Assembly (NCBI GenBank): GCA_951217055.1
Contig: OX578277.1
Span: forward strand, 99,451,511-99,515,510
From: Gerris lacustris
Taxonomy: Eukaryota > Arthropoda > Insecta > Hemiptera > Gerridae
Direction of reading: 5' to 3'
DNA: 64,000 nt
The first letter of the stretch is position 1; each line of letters begins with the position of its first letter. The notes beneath the pieces were generated by a model, which saw nothing but the letters and a program-made list of their open reading frames with translations, was not told where the DNA came from and ran no database searches. The position numbers were made by a program, and so were the translations under genes. Below are positions 56,159 to 64,000 of the stretch, in pieces.

Positions 56159-56714
56159 AAACTGCGTACGATATACAAAATACTGCTAGATAAGATCACA
56201 TATGACATTTTCTAATGGTAACCTTTACACTTCTTCCTACACGCAAAAATGAATTACTATGTTCTCTGAACACACGAACATGCTAATATTCTCTTTTAAT
56301 AATTCTAGCCAGTGTTTATAGTTGAACCACTATTGTGTCTAATACTAAGATAAGAACCGATTCGATTATAAACATTCTAATAATAGCAACAAACAATTCA
56401 TTATGTTGAATAGTTGCTGTAGTAGAAATGCACTTTTTTTCTTACCCTTTACTTTTCATTGTGATTATAAAAAGATAAACTTATATCGATCTTTCCTTCC
56501 AAGTAAAACGTAGTGAATTACATAAATTAATAGTAAGGAAGTAAATTCTAAAAGTAACCTACATAATTTAAATAAGATGAGATGAAAGGGGGTAGAGAAT
56601 TCAAAGTCATACATAAATATATCAAACTCAACTCTGTTACTGACTCACTTTTAAATTTCATCTCAAAAATAGTGAGTTTTTTACATTCAACTACTATGTA
56701 TCCTGTCTGTGTGT

Positions 56715-56925
56715 CGGAAACTTGTGACGATAACTTGATTAAAAGTCGATCGACTTTGGTGAAATTTGGCACACATGTTAATTTTAAAAATGCCTAGGAC
56801 GAGTTCGTTTGGGAAAAGATATCCGCCTAAGCGATCGCGCGCATCACTCGCGCGAACATTTTAAATTGAAATTTTAGGACGGGAAATAAATTCTAACTTC
56901 ATCTATTCGACGAGGAAAACAATTT
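56715..56925 (-). repeat. Family A fragment
   Basis: Minus-strand family A core: AAATTTGGCACACATGTT, GACGAGTTCGTTTGGG, CCTAAGCGATCGCGCGCA, and the TCGACGAGGAAAACAATTTTT edge. It abuts the family F-like TIR. Confidence 0.6.
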
Positions 56926-57104
56926 TTACCTCCAGAAGGGAGAAAAAGTGAACTTTCCTCCCTAGTTTACAGGGAGGGAAGTTACTTATTGCACCCGGTC
57001 GGGTTAAACAGGGAGTAATGAAAAACTCTCATGATTCCCTCCAGTGTTGCCTTAGATAAAACACAAGTAAATAAGGTTGGTGCTAATACACAATTCATTT
57101 ACTA

Positions 57105-57557
57105 GTAGTAATAGTAGTAGTCTAGTACTTTCTACTAGAACGGGTAGGACGAACCACTTGTTCGAACCTAGCAATTAGGCCATCACTTAGGCCCTTTTTA
57201 CGCCCCGCGGTAGAGAGTTCCAGCCACTTCACACATCATACATATGTACATTTGTACCGCCGAAGCGAGTATGATGTGATCAATAGTACTTACTTACTTA
57301 CTTAGTCGTCCCCTTATACCTCTAAGGGTGTCGGGGTTTGCAGAGAGCATGTGCCACAGTCTTCTGTCTGTGGCCTTTCTTTTTGCCTCGTTCCAGGAGA
57401 TTGCCTTTTCCTTTGAGGGCGTCCACAACGTGTGATCAATAGTGAGCCGTATAAATCAGAGCGTCACGGCGAGGAATCGAACCCCGTCTCGTTCCACTCA
57501 TGATTCAGTGATGGCCAAGCAGACGTGGTTTAACCCACACGGTCACGCTGGCTCTCT
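57105..57557 (-). mobile_element. tRNA-derived SINE, second copy, interrupted
   Basis: Same family as 37360-37674: tail seen as AGTAATAGTAGTAG on +, and on the minus strand the head with GCGTGACCGTGTGG and GGGGTTCGATTCCTCGCC. Flanked by a 13-bp duplication, AATT(C/A)ATTTACTA, with one mismatch (57092-57104, 57558-57570). A LINE fragment is inserted in the middle. Confidence 0.85.
57288..57430 (-). mobile_element. 5'-truncated LINE fragment nested in the SINE
   Basis: 143 bp with an exact 13-bp duplication, TGTGATCAATAGT (57275-57287, 57431-57443); the other SINE copy has this sequence once. On the minus strand one frame reads ISWNEAKRKATDRRLWHMLS, then ANPDTLRGIRGRLSK and stop. The W-x-E-A...A-x-D-R-x-x-W pattern is typical of the C-terminus of apurinic-endonuclease non-LTR retrotransposons. 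A (TAAG)n tail follows. Clade not assigned. Confidence 0.88.
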
Positions 57558-58439
57558 AATTAATTTACTAACTTTTGTTTAATGTCTAAATCTATGATGT
57601 CATCTTCACACATGACATGTAACCTCCACAACGGTTGCCATAGTGATTCATCAGTAAAACAAACAAACAAGTTAAAAGTGAAATCATAATTTCTAAATGT
57701 AGATAAACTAATCCATATGTAAATATGTACATCAGTTGTCAATACTCAATACCATTCAATATAAGACTCAGCTTCCAGCTGATTCTCCCATTTAATTTTA
57801 GCATTGAAATTCAAATAATTACTATCTATAATTTAATTTTAACGTGATTAAACTTATTTAGAGAATTGTTAATAGTATAATATCGAACTATTTTTTTGTT
57901 TTAAATAAATATACAAATACGTATTTTTTGTTGAATGAAATAATTTAAAATTTAAATATTTCCATATTTTTTCCCTTCTGGAGGTAAAATCTTGTACGTA
58001 CCTCGGGAGTAATAATCACTTGCACCCTCGCGATAATTAACTCCAAGTATACACTCTAATTAAAATTAAGTACCAAGTACCCACTCTACCCCACATTACC
58101 CTCTTCCACTTAACTGCAAGTATGACATTCATCATGATTTATAAATTTCAATATTCAGTATTTCATTGCAATATGCTCGCTTCAATGATAGCCATGCTAT
58201 GCCTAGTTGAAGCTAGCGTAAGCGAGCTTCTTACATTCTCTTTGATTTTCCAAACATATAGGTATATTTTAAATACCTGTAGTATACTATTATTGAATTA
58301 TGTATGTATTTTTATTGTTTTATTATTTTTTTTAATATGTTTTGAATCAATAAATAAAAAAATTACTTGCTTACTTAATGTAGAACGCTCGCTTCAATGA
58401 TAAGAACCACGCGATGCCTAGTTATAGGTTTGAATTTTA

Positions 58440-58990
58440 GGATTTAATGATAAATTAAATTGATAATTACATCCGTTTCAGACATCAGGTACCAACATAT
58501 TTGGTTCCGTGTGTGTATTTCGGTCTGTTTTTACAGACCAATTTTTACGAACCAACATATCTTAAAAACTTTTATTTTAATGAAATTAGCCCATTGTTGG
58601 TCCCATATAAGCTTCAACCTTTTGCACCCATTTTTTTCCTTTTCTGCATGCGCACAAACATACATTTTACACCTATATCTTCAAAAGTACTCATACTTTT
58701 TTTTTTATATTTGGATGGTTTGTTAAAAGTAGCCTATACATACCCTAGATTAATTTTAACAGTCTGTACACTTTAAATATTGCTAAATTAATACTTTAAT
58801 TCATATAAAAAATCAAAACAAATTTGACAGTTCTTAAAATATGGGGGAAATTTTAAATAAATTTGACAATAATGGGGTGTAATAGCATAAAATCATTAAA
58901 GCATTCGGTATAGGACGCGATGAAGCTATACACACCAATTGGTACCAAACTAATTGGCAGAATATTTTTAACAAGTGCACTGAAATCTAC
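58440..58990. repeat. Family D copy
   Basis: TCCGTTTCAGACATCAGG, GGTTCCGTGTGTGTATTTCG, ACGAACCAACATATC, CCCATTGTTGGTCCC, CTGCATGCGCACAAACATAC and an end with GGACGCGATGAAGC follow the family D order. Just before it, at about 58130-58430, are two copies of a GCTCGCTTCAATGATA plus GCGATGCCTAGTT motif that also edges several family A copies. Confidence 0.6.
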
Positions 58991-59189
58991 CTTTTTTACA
59001 CTTTTGCCCCCATATACAAGGAGGAGGTAAAATATTGGATGAAGAAAAAATGTCTGAAGTAAAATTTTCTTAGTTTTTGGTAATTTATTCCAAATCTGCC
59101 ATCAAAAATACACATTCTAATTTGAAATTATAGAGTTGGGTGGCCTGGGGGCAACTAAGGTGGTATCCCCTATTGCGCGAATGGATGAA

Positions 59190-59290
59190 TATAAACTTCC
59201 CTTCACATGGTACAGATCCTCATAAGTTTCATTAATTTTTCTCAAACCATCCAAAATTAAAGGGGGGGGGGGGGGATTTTGGACCACTTT
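59190..59290. repeat. Repeat shared with 22020-22120
   Basis: CTTCCCTTCACATGGTACAG, AGTTTCATTAATTTTTCTC, a G run and TTTTGGACCAC also occur at 22017-22112. Short, class unknown. Confidence 0.7.
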
Positions 59291-59299
59291 TGGAAGCAA

Positions 59300-60160
59300 A
59301 CAATAATTCAAATTTAATTTTCAAGGACTGTATGCTCAGAATTTGATAAGATCGGCCATGTAGTCGGGTTAATTTAATGATAGGCTTATCATATTATTCT
59401 ACAACTATTCTTTCTTGTCCTTAAATAAGTTAATGACCAGACGACAGTTACAAAATTGGTACATCACCCACAAAAAGCAGATATATGCAGCAATATCTGA
59501 ATGTATTCTTTTGTTGTGCATGTATTATTGCATGTAACTTGTAACTTGTTATATAATTAATATAAATTAATCATTGTAAGGGTGTATACAAGCACGCCGT
59601 GCCGTTGAACACCCAAATAACTAATGACCTCAAGGTAGGACAAGAACAATAGAAAGATTAGCTAAAGCGAAAGGTTGATGCAATTTTTGTGACCTTTGAT
59701 CTTAAGAATGTACAGAACAAAAAATTAAATATTACCATAACGCATAAAAATTACCCTATGATCAATAAAAAATCAAGATGTACGGGTTTCTCTCAATAAT
59801 TTAAATTGATAGCTATTATTTTATTGATTTTTTTATTTTGACATTTCAATATTTTAAATATTCACTGTAATGAATTATTTTGCATATTAAAAAAGGCAAG
59901 TTGCCTTGCAAAATAAATTTTATATAAATAATCAATAAGTATTTTTGCATGATTTTCTGTTGTATAATTCATAAACATTATATTATGTTAGGAGTCGGAA
60001 TATATTTAAACTAATTATTTCGTGTTCTTTCCCATGTTCTGTTTTGCATTTGATGTTGTGTATCACTTATACATTTGATATCTTTTCTTCCTCGAGATGT
60101 ATTCAATAGAAATGGTTTCTATGAATACGAGATTATAATTTTTCAATACCAAATATTAGT
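59300..60160. other. No recognised gene
   Basis: AT-rich, no exon-like or repeat-end structure identified. Confidence 0.5.
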
Positions 60161-60164
60161 TGTT

Positions 60165-60492
60165 AGCCTAGTCCACACCAGTAGACACGTTGCGAGACAT
60201 TTCTATAGACGGTCTCATAGACCGTCTATAGAAATGTCTCGCAACGTGTCTATAGACATCTGCTGAGACCGTCTATGGTCTAGGTCTAGCGTCCACACTT
60301 GTAGACACGTTGCGCAACATGCCTAACGTTGCACCATGTCTACAATTGAGAATGGACAACCATAGACATGCGATTTTTGGTCTAGCAACGAGACCGTAGA
60401 TACCGTTTGTCTAGCCGATGTCTATAGACAAATCGCTAGACATGTCTCTGAGACCAAAATCGCGCAACATGTCTACTAGTGTGGACAAGGCT
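60165..60492. mobile_element. MITE with an internal perfect palindrome
   Basis: Ends AGCCTAGTCCACACCAGTAG and, reversed, AGCCTTGTCCACACTAGTAG. Near the left end, 60182-60215 and 60219-60252 are exact 34-bp complements around a 3-nt loop (CAT). GTCTATAGAC-like words recur throughout. No ORF. Confidence 0.82.
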
Positions 60493-60704
60493 TTATAGAT
60501 ATATTTGTTAGATATACGCTCCGTCTATACTGGGTAGTTTGTGATGGACCTCCCTAGATATTTACGTTGTACTCGTAGTAATGTGTATTGTTAAGTTTGC
60601 AATATTTGATGTTGAAGCTTGTAAAATAATAGTTATAACCTGTTCCTGAAAGGTTCTGGTTCCAAAATGTCAACAGATGTAATTTATCACTAAGCCCTAA
60701 AATT

Positions 60705-61140
60705 CAAACCTATAACTAGGCATCGCCATCGCGATGCTCTATAATTGAAGCGAGTGTATTGCAATAAATACTGAAAATTAAGAAATTTATTAGTCATGAA
60801 GATAAGTGGAAGAGGGTAGTGTGGGGTAGAGTGGGGGTACATGGTACAAAGCTCACCCTTCAAAAATGTTCGGCTCATCGAATAGGTGATGATAGAATCT
60901 TTCCCCGTCCTAAAATTTCAATTTTTCATTTGAAGCTTACGTTTACGTTTACTTGGGCAAATAACTTTGCCCAACGAACTCGTCCATTTTAAAATAATCC
61001 ATTGGTAAAATAAACCTGTATACCAAATTTCATCTAAATCGGTCAACTTTTACTCTAGTTATCGCCATCGGGCGATTCCGTGATGGTCCATTTCGTTACC
61101 GGTCGTTTTTTTCGGATTTACTCCCGGACTCCCGGCGCTG
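60705..61140 (+). repeat. Family A copy
   Basis: Starts TATAACTAGGCATCGC, includes TTGAAGCGAGTG, CGTCCTAAAATTTCAA, GCCCAACGAACTCGTCC and ACCAAATTTCATCTAAATCGG, and ends with TACTCCCGGACTCCCGGCGC, the single-unit counterpart of the expanded array at 35525-35700. Confidence 0.68.
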
Positions 61141-61821
61141 TAACGTGTCATAATAACTTTTTTCTAAAAGGATTGGTTTTAAGAGCAAAACTCCTTAGGC
61201 CTTTGTGTAGTTAGATTTAATTAATTGGCTTGAAAACCTAGTGACAAATTCATTATTCCCTGTCCAGGTTCTGGAATTAAGTTGAGATCAAGATGGACAA
61301 GATTTACGAGTCACTTTTATGTTCTCGTTATTCGTGATTTTATCTTGTATGTATAAGATATTTTGGAAAAATAAATTTGATTGCGGTGAATCCTCCGGTC
61401 CTACCACTTCAAAAAATAATTATTGTCACGTGGTAAGCTACCTAACACGAAAATGCTAAAGTAGAGAAAGCAAAAAGTTTAGGTTTGAGTGGACCGAAGA
61501 AAATGAACCTTATGAACACCCAGGATTCAGGAGGTCCTCGGTCGGGAGGTATCAGTATAAAGTTTCTTACCGTAGAATTAACCTTATTTATCTTTGAATG
61601 GAAACAGACGTGGAGTCGTGGGAATTAAGAACATTTAATTTTAGTGGTCCCAGAATGTATGCGGTTACTTTAAAGGGAAGCATACGATAACAGCTGAGCT
61701 TGGATTGGCAACCCTGTGCACCACACTCCTGAATATGCTTTCAGTAATGGAAGTGAAACGGCCTACACACCGGAAAACCAAACCATTCATTACGAGAAAA
61801 CCCGTAAAAGAATACGCACTC

Positions 61822-62141
61822 AGGCCACGCGCACACAGGAGTCTTTTGCCTGCAGTCAGTTTTGTCACTACCTCATGGGAGTGCGCACACTGGATGCAAA
61901 GACAGGAGCAAGACAAAAGAGTCCTCAAGCCTAGGAGATGTCGCAACACATTTTTGTCCGCAGACTGTTATGCACAGCAATTTCCACGCGATCCATTTCG
62001 CTGGGTACAATATTGCAAGATATGCGATTGTCTTGCCTTTAGTGTGCAAGGCTGTAGCAGCACAAGTGTGACAAGGCAGACACAACCAAGACAGTTCGCA
62101 AACAGTCTGCAGACTGTTTTGTCTCCGTGTGCGCCTGGCCT
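61822..62141. mobile_element. GC-richer MITE with imperfect TIR
   Basis: AGGCCACGCGCACACAGGAG at the left and, reversed, AGGCCAGGCGCACACGGAG at the right; GACTGTTTTGTC-like words occur near both ends. The overlapping long ORFs on both strands are explained by higher GC and not by coding. Confidence 0.6.
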
Positions 62142-62466
62142 AAATCACAGAACGAAATACAATTGTCTTTTTCTGTCTTAAACTAATACGGTTGATAATA
62201 CGGCTGACTTCTTAATTCAACTACGCAGGAAAGTATTTGCGTAATTTGTTCTGAGTGAGAGAAGAAATCAATTCAAATAACTTCCATTTACCTATGAACT
62301 TATAATATTCTCTTTATCCGTCTAATTATTTATTCATGAATCGATCATTCAGCAAGTATTGATGTTGCTATTAAAAACGGCCTCCTTCTAGAAAAGATTA
62401 TTTAAATGAAGTTGCACTGAATACTATTAGCCTGAATCGCGTGCTGCAGGTAGATAAAGCATGTCA

Positions 62467-62510
62467 TATAAATACTGAATCGATCTTCCCTTCAAGAGTA
62501 GCAACAGTCA
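62467..62510 (+). promoter_or_regulatory. Possible TATA/initiator promoter
   Basis: TATAAATA at 62467-62474 and CAGTCAAC about 40 bp downstream resemble an arthropod TATA plus initiator pair, in a region of above-average GC. No ORF downstream supports a gene, so this remains tentative. Confidence 0.25.
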
Positions 62511-63019
62511 ACTCGTTCACTCTACGGCTGACCTGACCTGAACCATCGGGCGACCTCGTCAAACACCCAAAACTAATGAAAAATCATTTCGGCAATATAA
62601 TTTAAAAATCGATTCTGATTGTATGTAGTATCTGGGAAAAATCAAAACATTTTGTTCAAATTATAACTGAATGAATCAATACTTAAGTTTGAAATAACTG
62701 TTATTCTCTCTACCTTCGTTGTTGATTACCTCGCGAGACCAAATATTTGTTTACTTTATAGCTCATCAACAAGTATCTTTACAATTTTTATGCAAACTTA
62801 TCATTCCTCTCAAAAAGAAAATAAATAGATTTAAGGCAAAAACTGCTTTCATATTTCTTAACAGTCTAAATATTCGTCATAAAACAACTAAAATATTGCT
62901 TTTAGTTCAAAAAGCGCAGTAACTAATCTGATGTTATTGGATATACGCTTCCAATTTAATACATGTATGAACATAAAAATGTTTGAGGCCTTTTCCTAAA
63001 GCTAATGTCCAAACGCCAA

Positions 63020-63520
63020 TAGTCCAGGAGATAGCGTGTAAAAAAGTGTCTGACTATAGTAAACACATTATACTTTTTAACTCTGACAGCTTGGGAAAAT
63101 CGAGCAAAAAAATGGGAGGAGAGTGAATGAGAGCTTAAGATTTTGGCGGGAAATAGGTCATTGTTCGACCTATTACCCGCCAAAATCTATCTAAGTATAA
63201 TGTGTTTACTATAACATTAAGCTAGAATTTTGTGTTTAAGTTAATACTTTTGTACCTTTTAAGAATATGTGGTCAGCTAAGTTCGTCTGCGGGACATAAT
63301 AGCTTAACAATAGGCATTTGAAAAAATAACCACTATAGAGCAGGCATGTCCCTTTTTTAAATCAATTACTGTAGACAATGTGATTTTCATAACCCTGAGT
63401 ACAAAATTTGATAGTATTCCGAAAATCAAGTTATTGTTAGTTTGCAACTTGAGAGTTGACCATTTTGATTTGGAGTAATATTTGAATAACTAACGAATGT
63501 TTTTTGCAATCTTATTTGTG
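63020..63520. mobile_element. Family G copy, interrupted and truncated
   Basis: TAGTCCAGGAGATAGCGTG at the left, CTGCGGGACATAAT and GGCATTTGAAAA further on, centre ACTTGAGAGTTGACC; the right arm is missing where family F begins (63528). A MITE is inserted near the left end. Confidence 0.72.
63057..63211. mobile_element. Tc1/mariner-type MITE nested in family G
   Basis: 155 bp, perfect 19-bp TIR TAGTAAACACATTATACTT, flanked by TA on both sides (63055-63056, 63212-63213). Removing it restores GTGTCTGACTAACATTAAGC, which matches the other G copies. An inner inverted pair (GATTTTGGCGGG...CCCGCCAAAATC) is present. TA duplication fits Tc1/mariner mobilisation. Confidence 0.9.
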
Positions 63521-63527
63521 AAAAGAT

Positions 63528-63959
63528 TTTTATCTCCAGTAGGGAGAAAAGGTTATGATTTTGAATTAGTTTAGAGGGACTAAAACAGGTCTTTTTTTTC
63601 CCGGAGCTCAAAAAGTAGGGAGAAAAAGTAAAAGTAGGGTGAAAAAGTAAAGTAGGGCAAAAAATAAAGAGTGCAACTTAATTATTTTATAAATAGTAGA
63701 AAATGAATGGCTAATGTAATGAAGTTGTTGAAATCAGGTTGGCGACACTTGATTTTTCGACCATGTTTATCTTTGTTTATAACCTGCATCTAAATAACCT
63801 TCTATTTGAGTTTAATTCCAATTCTTATTTGTTTTTTTATATTGAATCTCTTATATCTGCTATTAAAAGTGCTAATAATTATTGTTATTTATTAAAATAA
63901 TAAATAAAAACTGTGCAATGGACGAAAATGTGTATTTTCTTCCTACTGGAGATAAAATA
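63528..63959. mobile_element. Family F element, uninterrupted
   Basis: 432 bp between TTTTATCTCCAGTAGGGAG and CTACTGGAGATAAAATA. It lacks element E where 46108-47249 has it, and so gives the empty site (TTATTTGTTTTTTTATATTG). Confidence 0.85.
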
Positions 63960-64000
63960 TTGTATGTACCTCGAGAGTAAAGTGTCATTATTCCCCTCGC

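Larger units (their letters stand above)
56924..57990. mobile_element. Family F-like element carrying a SINE
   Basis: Ends TTTTTACCTCCAGAAGGGAG and the reverse at CCCTTCTGGAGGTAAAAT, matching the F TIR except at the central positions. The inside differs from the other two F copies and carries the SINE at 57105-57557. Downstream GTACGTACCTCGGGAGTAA also matches the flank after 63959, so homology extends past the TIR. Confidence 0.6.

Noticed and set aside
61705..62181. 158-codon ORF, longest outside the PLE and POP1
   Set aside because: It overlaps a TIR-bounded MITE, has equally long shadow frames on both strands, and shows no family motif.

Overview
The window reads as non-coding, AT-rich, transposon-dense nuclear DNA of an arthropod, most likely an insect. 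The reasons are spliced genes, AT-rich introns, and piggyBac, hAT, Tc1/pogo-like, Penelope-like and tRNA-SINE elements. The species cannot be named from the sequence. Two host genes are firmly supported. The first is the 3' half of POP1, the large protein subunit of RNase P/MRP, in four + strand exons between 5849 and 10629. The second is the first coding exon of a tetraspanin at 38487-38549, whose remaining exons must lie beyond the window. Almost everything else is repeat.

Layout. 1-5813: a nearly intact Penelope-like element (PLE; RT plus GIY-YIG endonuclease, 856 aa) in its typical partial tandem form. A truncated upstream copy (148-1986) abuts a full 3827-bp unit, and a 142-bp inverted fragment sits at the head. 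Both copies carry a hammerhead-ribozyme-like motif, and the two predicted cut sites are exactly one unit apart. The element lies in a POP1 intron, 35 nt before an exon. 5849-11100: POP1 exons and 3' UTR. 11100-22000: repeat relics, a 42-bp minisatellite and a 280-bp tandem repeat. 22611-23594: a decayed piggyBac copy with intact ends and TTAA flanks. 24000-38300: fold-back MITEs, tandem repeats, mosaic repeat families and a tRNA-derived SINE with target duplications. 38340-39640: tetraspanin promoter/exon 1, with the exon-intron boundary triplicated. 40145-52500: a pogo-like element and more copies of repeat families A-H, including a filled/empty insertion pair and a head-to-tail dimer. 53760-54330: a 261-bp-arm, 49-nt-loop palindrome whose arms each carry a spliced-looking 34-codon exon. 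54831-55632: two hAT-type MITEs side by side. 56009-64000: further MITEs and nested SINE/LINE insertions.

Repeat families named here for cross-reference: A (core with GTCCAACGAACTCG), B (ends TACTTTCTCATAT, GTCT tract), C (terminal hairpin GTGTGCT-AGTC-AGCACAC), D (ends GTGTGGCACATAGCTTCC and a GCTTCCG...CGGAAGC hairpin), E (TIR AGGGTTTCGTTGG), F (TIR TTTTATCTCCAGTAGG), G (fold-back, TAGTCCAGGAGATAGCGTG), H (CTTTAGATTGTTACTCCCC). Families A-D share a core resembling CCAAATTTCATCAAAATCGG although the rest of each unit differs.

The two most interesting signals are the ribozyme-bounded PLE dimer and the exon-bearing palindrome, a candidate hairpin-RNA locus. All alignments were done by eye; no search was run.
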